From contig NW_021167089.1 in the NCBI RefSeq assembly GCF_003711515.1, positions 644,907 to 708,906 on the forward strand: a DNA stretch of 64,000 nucleotides, written 5' to 3'. A program made the translations under genes and the position numbers. Positions 1-13,566 of the stretch are shown piece by piece (position 1 is the stretch's first letter; each line of letters starts with the position of its first letter). The notes beneath the pieces are model-generated. The model made no database searches and was not told the origin of the DNA. It worked only from the letters and a program-made list of their open reading frames with translations. The stretch comes from Sodiomyces alkalinus F11. Lineage: Eukaryota; Ascomycota; Sordariomycetes; Glomerellales; Plectosphaerellaceae.

Positions 1-3000
1 CCCCCCCGACGGGCGCACAGCATGCTTAATAATGGGCCCAGGTATGTACCATACTGGCATGCGTTGTACATACCTTAAGGTACACACATACAGTAAGGTA
101 CATACCTTATGCAATGAATTATCCCAGAGGGGAGGCTAATATCAATTTCAAGCATCAGCCACCATGTACAACGTATGTGGTTGGACTGACATTGACTGAT
201 CGGCGGAGCGCTATTGCACAGTCATCAGTGTGTCACCATCACCATGGATCTACACTCGAAGCTTTACAACGTGCACATCGGGAAAGCAGATCGAGATGAC
301 ACCGACGGACTCGCTTATTAGACCAGGCCGAGAAAGCGAATAGTATCCGTTTCTTTGGAAACATGCTTCTTTCATACAACGTATGCATCCCACTTTCTTT
401 CTATGTGTACGAAGTACATAATGTAAGGAAGTGCTGAAGGCACGTGCAACGTACCTACTGTGATGAAAGGGAGGGGCGCATTAACATTCACATGTGCTTG
501 GAACGTGGAACGGAGAAACAAAGACACCCCACCCCCTGGCCACGCGAAAACCACGGACCTCAATGCTCAAATTGTCCAGAGATTCCTCCAACATCAAATC
601 GTCCCGAAGATTCCGCCGGCTGGTTCCTCGCTCCTCGTTCCCCGTTCCCTGGTCTGCCCCTGCGCCCGCTCGTACCGCCCCCAACCAAGAGATACCTTAC
701 GTGTCTACATACATATATCACGGCACATGCACACACCCAGACGCGTCGTCCCCATGTGTTCGTCCGGTGGTTCATCACTCCCTTAGCGCGCCTCGGCTAC
801 AAAGATTTAAAAGTGACGAGTGACAGAAATCGGACTCTATATCCGTATTGTCTCCCATGTGTAATTATCGTCCCCGTATATCTGTCGGATACGACGAGGG
901 AGCTGTAGCCTACCCATTGACTGCCAACATTATGCATTCAATTTTGTACGCCCGCCAAAGATCTTACGTTGTACGCTTCCGCGCACTAAACACCAGCGAC
1001 TCAATACACCGCCTATTTTGGACCACATCCTCATCGGTCAACCTACGGACCGTGGGAACACGAATGCCCAACATGGAAGGTGGACGAGCCGGGTAATACC
1101 AGCAGCCAGCCAAGCGTTCCCATCAACTCGGTAGCGATTCTGGCCACAATACGTTGTACATAATAAAAGGTACGGATACTGCAGGACAAGTACAGAGTTA
1201 AGAAGTATCCGTACAAAGAGCAGGAACACATGCGCCACATGATGTTTCTAGCCCAAGTGGCGTGGCGGCCTTGTCAATTCCTTTGCGGCACCAGTCACTG
1301 ATTGGGGGGATAGCAACAGCCCTAGAGGGGAAAAAGAAGGGGGTGGGTGACACGAGGGCGTCCTCTTCCATCAACCACTCGCTCCCTAAGCGAAACTCCT
1401 ACATACCCACAGCAACTTGATCGTGGCGGTTTGATGATTGCCCTAGCTTCCTAGCGAGCGACCGGAGTTCTCTGCGTTCTGCCTCTGCGTTCCCTTTTCG
1501 CGGATGTTGATCATGACTTGATTGTCTCGGCTCTCTCCGTACTGCCAATCTCGGCATACGGAGTAAATTGAAGTGCGACCGACCAGAGCTTCAACGGATG
1601 TCTCAAGGGAGACCCTTGTCTGCTAGGTTAAGCTCTGCGGCTGCTCATAGCCATAACGCTTAGACGAATCTGTCCTTTTGATCGTCTCACCTTGGAACCT
1701 GGCGGGTCGCTATTCCGAATTCTGACAAGGCGTCATGACCCCTTGAATATCTGATCACCAATGCCTACGAGGATGGAGAGCATGTAGAGGCACGCACCGC
1801 AACTGCAACAGACACATGACATATGAATATGGTTAGGTGGAATGAGACCTCGCGTGATTTTCATGAAGAGATTCCCTTTCCGTGATCCTCCTTAATCACA
1901 CAACAATCTACCTGTGCGCAGATGTAAGCACATCTCGACGATCGTCATCGAAGTGGCCTCCCTAGATAGGCCGCGATCGTCACTGCGCTGTGTCTGAGGC
2001 CGAGCCTTAAACGACAAAAGATCCTAGAAGATGGACAAACATGCAGGTGAGATGTTCATAAGCGGACAAAGCTCCGATAAACAGCCTCACGATGAATGCC
2101 ACGCAGTTGGTAACTATAATCCCTCGTTGTATTTCTCCGGTGCCAAATAGACTATGAAAACGACATCAGACCCGGCCTCAAAGGCATTCATTCTAAGAGA
2201 ATGGAACATCCAGGGTTACTCCTGGCATACATACCAGATAGGTATGGCCCAGTCTCGTCACTTGCAAGCCGAGGTGGTGAGGGGAATGTGACATCCAACT
2301 TCATAACTGTTACCCGATCGCCGGTGTGTGCAACCTTTGTCTTCGTGGTGACAAGAAACCGGTTTAGCTCACCAAGCGTTTCTCGATGTCGATGACAATC
2401 CTCGATGGGCTCTGGAAAGTCCAAGCCCCTGGGTAATATGCTCAGTCTCTTTGCTGACCCTACTGAAACCATTTGAGCCCATTGAACCCCGCCTTTGTCC
2501 TCCTACACTGTATGTGTACTTCTTATGATTATTGTTGCGTATTTCGCGTGCCTTGCTCCCCACTGGGATCATCACGGCGAAGCCTGGGAAGAAACCCCCA
2601 ACCCTCTCCTTTTCCCACACCCCTGTACTTCCCCAGTAATTCACACACACTCGCTCCCCTAACAGGGACACAGGCAATAAGCCATGATCCCGAACTTCTC
2701 AACTTCTCGACACCAACCCCTAGAATAGAGTCGCTTAGACTCGACGGATGGGGGTGACGGTCGCCTCATATTGACAGGGTTCCTACTCTCACCGCTTCAT
2801 CGACGTTGGAGGATGCGTGCCGGAGAGATCCAGTGCTCTGCCGTGCGGCGGGTGTTATTATGCTACGGATACCTACTATATATTTTTACCACTTCCCGTC
2901 GGCAACACCGTCTAACACGATTGGCTTCGACATGGCTACTCCGTATCGGTTGATGAACCGTTATATTATTGGTTGTCTTTTTTGAAGGATATACTCCGTA

Positions 3001-3710
3001 TCGGTATTCCCTAACTCCGTCTCCGCCTCCGTGGGCATTACGGGAAAAAATGTGGATAGTGGACGGGTGGGAGATATGTAAACGTATGACCCCCCCGTTC
3101 GAGAAGGGTGATCACGCGCCTTTGTATCCGACTTTGCAGGGCTCTCCACCGTCGTAATGAGATCGCCAACGCAGAGCCATCAGAATTTATAAGCCACTAC
3201 TAAGCATCACGGAAGACCCAAGCGATGCAACCCCCTTGCCATGGGCCCCACCACCCCTTTCCCAGCCCGTAGAAACGTCAGTAGGGAAGAGCACTTCGTT
3301 CAGGGGTTCGAGAAGATAGGAAGAACACGGGGAGTGGGCAGGTTCCCCCACTCCTGTGCCCGTCGAGCCGAATCATAGATCAGCGGTTTGGTCGCCCCTA
3401 GGCCAACACGCATCAAGGTAGCGAAGAAGGTCTGAATTCGAAAGTAGGATCTGCACAAGTATGATGTTCCATCGTAAACCATGTATTGGTCCCGTACGAC
3501 GTACAAGCACGTACATAATAAACACGTACATACGAGAAACGATGTGCGGTACACACGTATGGAGTGATAACTACCTTACCTTAGGTACCATACATAGGTA
3601 CCGACTTCGTACGGTTCGGTATGTACATACCTCCTCAGAGGGAATTTATTCCTACCCCGATAAGCTTAGAACGTACATACGTATTTCGCGGTACTAACCG
3701 CATACTTATA
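1..3710. other. Gene-poor stretch, no gene recognised
   Basis: I see no conserved domain, no splice-linked exon chain and no tRNA or 5S-like signal on either strand. The open frames here are short and of biased composition. Many short palindromic pieces built from GTAC/TACGTA words occur, especially at 1-120 and 3470-3700. The sequence may be intergenic or decayed, and a lineage-specific gene cannot be excluded. Confidence 0.5.
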
Positions 3711-4211
3711 GGGACTTGATAGGGAGACCTCACGTTTCAATATCAAGACCTCGTAATTATATGGTAATTTTAGTAGGGCCATGACACCACCGCTAAGCTG
3801 CATAGGTACCACGCCTATGATATACGTATATACAATGTAGAAAATCGCAGGCGACATTATAAATAACTTACCTAATCTGAACACTTAATATTAATACCTA
3901 AATCTTAATAACGTGCGCCTGTTTTTAGAAAGAAAAACGCCCTTACGGAGCTCGGAGCCGTAGGGTCGGTAATCGGTTATTTTATGTAGGACGTCGTGTA
4001 GGATATCGTGGCTTATTTTTATGGTGTATTGGGCGGTTGGATTCAGAGTTACGGTGTGGGAAGCAATACGTTGTCGCCTGCGATTTTCTACATAATGTGT
4101 ACATACAAAATGGGTGCGGTATATATGTATCTTGGCGGCGGCGACATGGCCCCACTAAAATGCTATGTGTGAGGTCTTAATATTGAAAGGTGAGGTCTCC
4201 CTATTAAGTCC
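3711..4211. mobile_element. 501-bp foldback MITE with long inverted arms
   Basis: Positions 3711-3855 and 4073-4211 are imperfect inverted copies of each other, about 80% identical by eye. The outer ends are GGGACTTGATAGGGAGACC on the left and, on the complementary strand, GGACTTAATAGGGAGACC on the right. The arms share internal blocks such as GTCGCCTGCGATTTTCTACA. The element is flanked by TA on both sides (3709-3710 and 4212-4213), the target-site duplication of Tc1/mariner-type elements. The 217-bp centre encodes nothing. Most differences between the arms look like transitions, which fits RIP or ordinary decay. Confidence 0.75.
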
Positions 4212-7200
4212 TAAACAAAAAATGGCGGCTGGATGGCTGATTACCTACATAGACGGGAAGCACTTCGTCCTTCGTACGTCGTACATACGTATGGGGTCAC
4301 TGACAGGGAGATCTATAAGCCTTTGCCTTGCCTTCCCCTGGCAGATAATCCCTCGCCTTATGCAGTTCTGGCCGGTCCAGGCTCGAGCATTGTGCATACC
4401 GAGAGCGCGAGGCGAGCGGGTAACTCGAAGCCAAGAGAACAGGGCAGGCCAGCCAGGCCCTTACCCCTGCGCGGACTATCCTCTGCCGTCGGCATGTCCC
4501 GCGACTCCCGGCCGGTCAAAGAGACCATGCTGATTGCCGTGGTCTCCCGCCAATATTCCTCCTGATCAGACCGAGAATACGCTTTGTGGCGCCAGGTAGC
4601 CAGTCAATAAGACATGTCGGCTCCCCTGAATATCAATGGTATCTCGCTAGTATCAATGGGGTGGACGCATGGCTGTCGAGGTCCCGTCCCATGAAGGGAC
4701 GACAAGGTTTGTACCACTGACGAGGACGAGACTTTGATTCGGAGCGTCATGACAAGAAGAGATACCGGCCGGTCTGTATGTATTGACCAAGGTCAATGAC
4801 AAGAGATCGACACGAGGGTGCTCCGTGCTGCGTCAAGTGCCGAGCTGCTCCAATGGGCCCCGGCACGGACTACACCGCCAACCTTTCCGCGGAACAGACC
4901 CGGGAGAGTCCCCTACAAATGCGCAATAAGGGAGCGAGACAAGGCGTAACCAACGCCCAGAATGTTGGAAATGTTTGGAGACAATTTTGTTCAACATCAC
5001 AGGCGTGAGGCATTGGAATGACGATGGGTGTTTAATAACAATAATAACAATGAGCATATCACACACACATACTTGATAGTACGAAAATAGAATGATCTTC
5101 ACTGCTCAAGTCGCTTGAACGGGCCAAGGGTTGGATGAAAATGATGGCTGCGGCTGGTCCAATCCTCTCGAGGCTCGCGTAATTTGCCGGCTCGAAAACC
5201 CGTCAAAACCCTTTTTCGACGTGTGACGCCACATGCATTGTCACAAGGCGTCGACCAGCATTTCCCGGAGGTTTCATCTCTTCACGCGGCTCGATAATGG
5301 TCCATCGCCCGGTTCTGTCCGCCGGGTGTCACAGCCGCCCGCAGTTCGTGGCTCGGTGTCTTGAAGCCATTCATTTCAGTTCCCCGAGACAACCGACTCC
5401 AGGTTCGAGTGCGAAAGTGTGACTAGACGAAGACGAGAGACGAGAGACGAAAGGCTCGTTCATTTGTCTTGGTGTTGTGTTTCTCGGTGTGTCGCTCTAT
5501 TGCATGCTCGACCGGTGGAGGTGGGCGCTTCTCACCCCCCGACTACTTGAAAGAGCTGCCACTTCAAGCTCGAGCCACGGAAAGGAGAGAGTCCGTGTCG
5601 AGAATTACATAGAGCAAAGACGGTATGCAATGCGTTGGCATGCAGTAGTCGCTGGCCAAAGCACGCTGCGGCTCCCTAACCGATATGAAAAGAGGGGGGG
5701 GGGGGGGGGGGGGGGTTGGAAAAAGCAATACTACTGGGAAGAGAGAGACCATAGGCCATGGGCCATGACGATCCCACGCCGTTCGAAGAACCCCAGGCCT
5801 TGAACATTCACCCCACACAGGATTATGAGATGATTAGTGTTTCGACAGGAAAAGCAAGGAGGCGGGAGAGCTCTGTGCGGTGCGGAAACTGTAAATCTAA
5901 GGAATAGAATAGCAATGAGACATTTGACCAAACTAACAGGCCAAACAAACCCAGGAAACCCCCCTCCCCCTGTGGTTCAGTGCCAGCAACAATAGCTCCT
6001 CAACTCGCTTATGCAGCAATGCGGGATCCCGAGGCTAATGCGCCGGGTTGGGGTTTGCAAAGCTCAAGCTAGGCGAGGGAGAAGACGATGCAATTAATAG
6101 AATGGGTATTCCGACTGCATGGCGTTGAGACAATCAGGCAGCTACACGCCTTGGGAAGAGGCTCACCAGTGCAGAGGGATATTATTTATTATTCTAACCC
6201 ATATTAGAAAATGCAAACGAAGCTCGGTTTTATCATGATACTCATGCTCTCAAGCTCTGCTCCAATTACACCACATGGCAGCCCAGGGCTGACTCTTGCC
6301 GACCCTCCCACACGATGATGGTGAGATGGACGGGAATGCATCTGAATAAAGAAATCATAAAAAAGAAAACCCGCAAATTCCACAGATGAACGTGAAAAGA
6401 AGCGATGTCTTAGAGCCACCTCCGATGCGCATGCTCAGGGGCGACTAGCAACGTAAAGACAAAAAAACCAAGACACTGGTCGTCGATCCTCACCGAGGAA
6501 GGGAACAACACGCGAGAAAGTGATGGACCTTGCATAACATGTGGCTTCATGATCTCGCTTCTTTTTCTTGGAATCTATAAACCCCAAATGCCGCATGTAC
6601 GCACGCACACCCTTCTCCTAGTCCAATGGGAAGAACCTCGGCGAGACCAACACGCCCTGTCCAACACGTGCTGCCCTGCCACCAAAGACCTCAAAGACCT
6701 CAGACCTCAGACCAGCAAAAAAAGAAAGAAAAAAAAAAAAGGCCAGATAGCTCAGAGAAAACAAAAAGAAGAGAGAGTAAAAAGGAGTGAGAAAGAAAGA
6801 CACAGTCGTGCCTGCAGGTCCAACACCAACGCCGTGCGCCTGGTCATGCATGTCCTTCTGTTACAGTTCTCCTCCTCCATTCACCCCGTCCACTCCATTC
6901 CACCCACCCCTCGAAGAGCGTGTCTTGCATGATGTCGACAGCTCCGGACAAGATATCCCATGGTTGGGCACGAAAAAGTGAAAACAAAAAACTCCCAGTG
7001 TAAAACATGTCATCACACATCACCACCACAAACTCCTCCTTGTGGAATTCCCTCCTTCTGGTCATTCCCCACCATCTCCAGAAGACAAAGGAAAATATGC
7101 GACACAGGGGTGTAGAGACCCGAGGCAGTGTAGTTTAGAATGGTAGAGGACGTAACCCCTTCTGAGAAAAGCATGTTTGCAGTCTCGCCAAGGTCTGTCG

Positions 7201-7235
7201 TCTCGAAAGGAAGAAGCAGAGGAAAAGAAGAGAGT
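4212..7235. other. Intergenic stretch downstream of the NIMA-like kinase, no gene recognised
   Basis: No convincing coding region is visible. A run of 22 G lies at 5694-5715. A purine-rich tract at 6715-6800 and the adjoining sequence probably include the 3' untranslated region of the minus-strand kinase. The longer open frames here are driven by low-complexity composition. Confidence 0.5.
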
Positions 7236-9712
7236 CTACGCCCGAATCAGGGGCTGCTTCTTCCGCTCGAGGAATGGGCTCGGCATCTCGTCTCTTTCGG
7301 GGTCCCACACCGCAGCTGGTGCCTCAGCACTGGACCGACGACCAGCGATGCGGTCCTTGAAGTTGCGCTTCGGGCTCGTGTTTTCCACCCCGGGGAGCGC
7401 CGAGAGCGGCCGGCCGCCTGCTCGCGCCTGCTGAAGCTCCACCAGGGTCCTGCCCCTGATGTTGTTCTTCGCTGCCATTTTGCCGAGAGACTCCGGGTCT
7501 TTCTTGGAGTTGGACGCCTTCCGAGTGAGGCCGCTGCCTGCCGCGTCACCGCTGCCGCTGCCGCCGTTGTGGGCTGCTGCTGCCGCCGCCGCCGCCGCCG
7601 ACGCCGCCTGCAAATTCGTGGCCGAGGGGATCTTACTCACCCGGCGGATGGGCGAGGGGCATCGCTCCGGCTGTTGTTGTCCGAGGCCCCCACTACGTCC
7701 CCGATCAGTCGGAACTGTCGGGAGAGACTTGTTGGTGTTCAAGTTCAGCGCCGTGCCTGACAGCTTCGACCTGAGGCGGGGAACGGGCGCCGTCTTTTGC
7801 GACGACAGGATGGGCCGGTTCCTGGCGTTGAAGGGGTTCTGTCTCGACTTGATATTCCGAGTGGGAGACGGGATGATGTCGTCGTCATCCGAGTCGATGA
7901 CAAGAGGCTCACGCGGCACGTTCCAAAGAGTGTCGGCAGGGCCGCCGGTGGCGGCTGCGTTGGCGGTGAAGATGTTAGCCGGGTGTGCAGTCGGAGGCTT
8001 GGTAGCCTCGTTGCGCCGGGGCGATAGTGAGAGCGACGCGATGGCCATGGGAGAAGGGGATGCCATTTCAACGTCCATCGGCGTTCCGACGGGGTTGCCC
8101 GCGAACATGGTTTGAGCACGGCCGAAAGGCGTGCGGGAGATTTTCTTCATGTTGGAAACCATGGTTGGGACCTCAGGGCTGTGGTCTGAGAGGTCGGTGA
8201 GGTCGGTGGCAGAAGAGATGTCGCCCTCTCCGCTGGTGTGACCGACAGAGGAGTAAGGGTAATCGGACCTGCCAGAAGAAGATGACAAGTCTGTTTCTTG
8301 CACCGGCTCTGGCTGGAGGGTGGTTGGGGCTGGCGCTGGAGCTGGCGTAGAGGTTGGGGCAGCGGCAGCGGCAGCGGCAGCGGCGACCATGGCCTTTTTC
8401 TGCAGCTCCTCTTGAACTCGGGCCTGCACCTCGTCCTCGTACCGTTTTCGCAGTCGTTCCATCTCCATCTGGACGTGGCGATCAATCTCCAAGCGGGCCT
8501 TAACTTCCCATTCCCTCCGTAGCGCGTTGTCGATCTCCTGCCTCGTGTAGTTCTTCTCCGCCTCGAAGCCCTCTATCTTGCGCTGCATTTCTTGCTCTCT
8601 GACTTTGAGGGATTCCTCTTTTGCCTTGAGAACCTTGTTGAGCTCAACGACCTCCTTCTCCTTCCGCATCAACCGGACAACGGGCAAGTTGAGGAGCTGG
8701 GCCGTGTCGGGTCGGCGGTCTGGGTTGACGCGAAGGCAGTCCTTGATGGTGCCCATGAGCTCGGGGGAGTAGATGTCCGGGAGAGGCGCTACTTTTCCTT
8801 CCTTGATCTTCTGGACGAGCTGGAAGTGCGATTTGGCATTGAACGGCGGCTCTCGTGCGCACAGTTCGTAAATAATGCAGCCTAGCGACCAGATGTCCGA
8901 CTTGAGGGTGTATTTTTCGGCCGCACAAATCTCCGGGGACATGTAAAAGGGCGTTCCGACGTAGGTGGACGCGAAATCGTGGGATTGAATCATCTTCGAC
9001 AGGCCAAAGTCGCCGAGCTTGACCGAGTTGTTCTCGTCAAGGAAGACTACAAATAGTCCAGAGTCAGTCTCAGTCTCATACCATCAAACTCCGAAAACCC
9101 CAAGTCGAAGGGACAGGGGGGGGTGGATCCTACCATTTTCGGGCTTTAGATCCCGGTGAAGGATAGTCATGGTGCCAGCAGGCACCTTTGGTCGGGAGGC
9201 AGTTGTGAAGAGGCCAAGGACGTTGCTGCCCACTTCTGGGGGGTCCACACCATAGTGGCATCGGTAAAGGGCCGTCACAAGCTGAGAGAAGACACTCCAG
9301 ACAAAGGACTCCTGAGCTCGCTCCCCCTTGGCCGCGAGGTTCTTGATGACCCTGCCTAGATCGCCATTGCCACAGTATTCCATGTAGAGATGAAGATCTT
9401 GAGTCGACTTGAGATGTTCTCGGTGATAGTAACCGACAATGTTCGGATGTCGAAGATGGGAGAGAATCTGGAACTCTGCGTGGAGCTGTTCACGCTCCTT
9501 GGCGGACATTTTCAGATAGCTGATCTCCTTCCGGCACATCACGAGGCTATCGTTCTTGCGCCGGACCTTTCGGATGACACCGAAGGAGCCATGGCCTGAA
9601 AGAGTATTGATTATTAGCATGTACAAAGATGGTTGAGCCAAGTGGAATTGTAATGCACGGTGAACATACCGATCTTCTCGAGCACCTCGTACTTGTCGCT
9701 CTCGGTCGTCAT
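7236..9712 (-). CDS. nimA: NIMA-family serine/threonine protein kinase (G2/M regulator)
   Basis: Three exons: 9670-9712, 9134-9595 and 7236-9046 (complement), giving 771 aa. The start sits directly before a glycine-rich loop (GHGSFGVIRK). HRDLKPEN is in exon 2, and the DFG motif (GDFGLSK), activation loop (VGTPFYMSPE) and IWSLGC are in exon 3. After the kinase domain come a coiled coil (from about KEVVELNKVLKAKEE), a poly-Ala run, and a long Ser/Pro-rich tail. This is the domain order of Aspergillus NIMA and Neurospora NIM-1, of similar length. The family promotes mitotic entry and chromatin condensation, and its tail usually carries PEST-like degradation signals. The gene is divergent from the ankyrin/BTB gene. 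Some 25 residues between the catalytic loop and the preceding helix (around DPPEVGSN) look like a lineage-specific insert. Confidence 0.93.
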
Positions 9713-11064
9713 GGTGAGACGATAGGGTTGACAGACAATGGTCAGAATACCCAAATGGCCACTTCCATAGATGGGAAAAGGGTCGTCAAATGTTCAAAGA
9801 AGCCTGTTTGGTTAGTACTGACTTACCTTAGTCGTTAGGATTATGGTATTGACTGTGGTGTGAAGTGTGAGGTGTGAAGTTAATGGAGAAGTGTAACGGT
9901 GCTGTGCAACTTTGTGCCCGCGCTTGATTCGCTCTAGGCCACCGATGGAAGCTCCGTTGGTACTAGTGTAAACAATTGGCGCGGTGCCACGGCAACCCCG
10001 AGAAGTGGGTCGTTATATTACCTCTTATCATGCCGCTTAGGTAAGGCACTCCGTACCCTTCAACCCGAAACCCGTCCTCCATTTTTAATTCACAGTTACG
10101 TTGTTCCGACTTCTGCCAAAAGACCTCAGTTTCAAAGCTTTAAAAACCAGACACTTGACTGAAATGGTGCTGCTTATAAGCGTGCGGAACCTAGACCCTT
10201 GTGTCACACTCTGGGGAAGCCGAATTGGTAGGGATGGTCTGCTCGATCGCATCAGCAAACAAGTGTTTAGCGGTTTAACCCGCTGCAAAACAATTCGAAT
10301 TCAATTCTGCTTGTCTTAGCAAGTCGGGAATTATACTCCTTCAGGCGGGCGTTTTTACCATAATAAGAGCCATCCATTCTGCCAAGCACGACCGTGCGCT
10401 TTTTGAAGGACGCGAACCGTAGACTCAGTTTCGCATCCAACACCCTGCGAGCGTTTTAGGGCATCTTTCGCGACTACAAACGCATGGCCTCTCCGCTGCA
10501 ACACATATGGGGCCTCGCCATGCTCTACGAGTCGTCGAGATAGTCGCGAATCCGACCTTATTAATGGAGCTCCTCGTGATTCCTCTCATATCCCAACATC
10601 GGACTTGTCCATCCGTAACTGCTGGTGCGAATGAGGCCGGCATCAAAAGACGTCTATCGGTGGCTGGCTAAAAGGTACCTTATTCTCTGAGGTCGCTGGT
10701 CTCGATAGAACAATCGGATCATTATAATCCCGAAGCAATCTGTCTGACAGACGCGGCGACATCGGACGAAGCTACGAACGTTAGGTAATCCGTACCTATA
10801 CCCAGGTACCAAGGTATCAAGGGGGGCTTTGTGGGGCCGTCAACCCAAACTACCTCCCGTTCGGCGTTAGTTGGGGTGGCGGATTAAGTCCTCACGTTAG
10901 TAGAGTCCTCACTTCTAAATCATGACTATCCGTACCGACTGACATCCATAAAATACCATAACTTCATCCCCGGGCCTTCTCGTCCCTCCTCTTCTTTATC
11001 TTATTTTCTGATTTTATAGTACATCGATATCCTCTCCTTCTGCATACTTCTACTTTTGCCCGTC
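9713..11064. other. Divergent intergenic region between nimA and the ankyrin/BTB gene
   Basis: This 1.35-kb stretch lies between two divergent start codons and must hold both promoters and 5' leaders. A pyrimidine-rich leader at about 10975-11060 precedes the plus-strand ATG. No additional gene is supported. The short frames around 10085-10650 lack any recognised motif. Confidence 0.55.
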
Positions 11065-13139
11065 ATGGTCCTTCACAAAGGCGAGCTGGAAGCACAGCTC
11101 CATAACGAACATCAGCTCATCAAGAGTGGTGTCCTTCGAGACGAGAATCCCTTGGATCAGTCAGAAGTCTTCAACGACTTTTTGCTCGCCTGCAGAAGGG
11201 GGGATCTCAGGCAATGTCAGGAAATGATTTCTGCCGGTGTGAACATAAACGGCAAAGATCAGTTCGATTACACCCCGCTCATCGTGGTATGCACCCGTTC
11301 GAGGACCCCCAAGCAGTTAGGAATGACTTGGGATTTGTGTATAGCTGACTCCCCTTGGAACAAAGGCTAGCCTGTGTGGACATTATGAGCTGGTTCAGCT
11401 ATTACTTGAATCTGGTCAGTCAGAGGCCGTCAGCACCACGGGGGACATGGGTACTCGACCATTACTGACCACAGCAACCCGTAGGTGCCCTGGCTGAACG
11501 GAATACCTTCCAGGGAGAGCGCTGCATATATAATGCCCTTAATGACAGGATCAGGAACTTGCTTCTCTCATACGACTTTTCAAAGTCCGCGGACCCCTTA
11601 CAGCCCTGGTCGTCACACATCACATCTTTACTCACTATGAAGACACCAAAGACCGCAGACATCACTTTGATTGCTGCCTCCGACTCTTTCGAACTGCACA
11701 AATTCATTCTCGCGGCGAGATCACCCTACTTCAGGAGAAAGCTATTGGACGCGTCAGACAACACGTTTTGGAAACTCCCACCCGCCATTCCGTCAGCAGC
11801 CTTCTGGCTCGTTATTCAGTACCTCTACCTGAGCGACCTCCCGCAAGATCTGACGGATTCTCGTAGCACGGCAACCGAGGAGGACATTCTCACAAGTGCC
11901 GACAAAATCAGCAAGCAGCTTGAGCTTGATAGGCTTTGGGACTCGCTTCTCACCACCGACCGGCGACTCGCTCGGCAACGGTACCAGGACGAGGTGAACC
12001 GCGCGCAGCAGCAGATGGATGCCTTTTTCCGGGAGAACGTCCTGGACCACAAGATGATTGTCGATTCCAACAAGGTTGGAGAGATCAGGTGGCGCCACGA
12101 CAATGCCATCTTTGCCGACTGTCTCTTGGCCGCGGAGGAGCAAGGCGAGGAGGATTCTCAAGACGAGGATGAGGAAACTGCTGCGCCAGCGCCTCGCCAC
12201 AACGGTATCCCCGTTGGTCCTGCCCCTGATCATAATATCTCCAAGAAGACCAGGAGATCTGTGGTCTACCCTGTCCACAAGGCCATGCTAGTGCGTAGCC
12301 CCTATTTCGAAACCATGTTCTCCTCCTCCTTCAAGGAGGGCCAAGTAGGGGAGCACCTCCACGTCATCACACTAGACTGCCCGCCTGGTGTGCTGGAGAT
12401 CGTCCTGTCCTATCTCTACACCGGAAAGTCCGACTGCCCGCTCGAGCTGGCCCTGGACCTCCTCTATACAGCCGACATGCTGTTCCTCGACAAGCTCAAG
12501 ACCAAGGCCGTGCAGGTCATCAGCACCCTTGGCAGCGGGAACAATAACCTCCTCGTCGATAGGACGCACGGCGCCGCCACAGCAGAGCCAGGGGAAGAGA
12601 ATGAGAAGGTCGAGGTGGAGCCCATCAACATCTACGACGTCACCAACGCCGCCTGGGAACTCAACGTGCAGCGCCTGGAGGAGTTCGCCGCACGCTACCT
12701 CGCTTACAGGCTGGAAGACTACATCGACGAGCCCGAGTTCGCCGAGTTAATTAAGCAGAGCGCCGGGCGGCTCAAGTCGCGCCAGGAGACGGATACGATT
12801 GTGCTGCTTGATGATGTCCGCTATTACCTATCCGAACGGTTCCGCCTGCGTTTCGAGGATGCCGGATTGGAAGAGTTCATGGACGGGAAGGACACGGCGA
12901 ACGCCGGAGATGTAGCTGATGTTTTATCACCCCAAGGAGAAGGGCCGGACGAGGAGGAAGTGGCCTTGTCAGGTTCGCTTGGTGTCACGAAGCCAGAGGA
13001 TGCAGAATCTGGTGAAGGCGGTGTCGCGACACTCGATGGAGAAGTCGCAGAGGATGAGTTTGCTTCGGACGCCATCAACTATCAGGTATTGCTGGACAAG
13101 ATCGATACTATGCTGGAGAATTTGAACCTAGATGCTTAG
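11065..13139 (+). CDS. Ankyrin-repeat and double BTB/POZ protein (ABTB1-like)
   Basis: Exons 11065-11286, 11366-11414 and 11485-13139 encode 641 aa. The true ATG gives MVLHKGELEAQ, and the upstream in-frame TTG is not a credible start. The N-terminus holds an ankyrin pair (FLLACRRGDLRQCQEMI, DYTPLIVASLCGHYELVQLL) that is completed only when the two short introns are removed. Two BTB domains follow: one near SFELHKFILAARSPYF and a second near VYPVHKAMLVRSPYF, separated by an acidic linker. This ankyrin-BTB-BTB order matches ABTB1 in animals and a yeast relative. BTB proteins often act as substrate adaptors for Cul3 ubiquitin ligases, but that role is inferred here. The C-terminal 90 residues are acidic and probably disordered. 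Confidence 0.85.
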
Positions 13140-13566
13140 AGCTGGGGCACGGCGTTTCCTGATTTACCATACAGATGATTACGACTAACGAGAGAGGAAT
13201 CACACGGCATGGAGAGAGCATTGAGGGGCGGTATCATGTTTTTGTTGTTGTTCTTGGGCCACCCTTTGGGTTGGCCTCTCAAACATTTTACTTTTTTTTT
13301 TTTTTTCGTCATCCAAGCAATAAATGTCATGAAATCCCGGTTGATCTGCCTAGCCACCTGGCAATCATCATACATGTGTGTGTGTCGTTCCAAACCATGC
13401 AACAGTCATAATTCTTTCATATCCTATCGAGGACCATCTCCAGGTGAAGACAGGCAGAAGCAAGAGAAGAAAAAAGGGGATCATCCGTTTGCTTGGTGAA
13501 CGATGGCGAACCCCAAATGTACGCTGCACATCAAGCGCTTGGTCCAACGGCAAGAATGTCCGGTCA

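Noticed and set aside
444..908. Open frame of 154 codons on the plus strand
   Set aside because: Overlapping frames of similar length exist on both strands in the same place. There are no motifs and the composition is Pro/Arg/Thr-biased, typical of chance.
7140..8115. Plus-strand open frames opposite the NIMA-like kinase
   Set aside because: They are the antisense shadow of a GC-rich coding exon; the minus strand has the conserved domains and splice sites.
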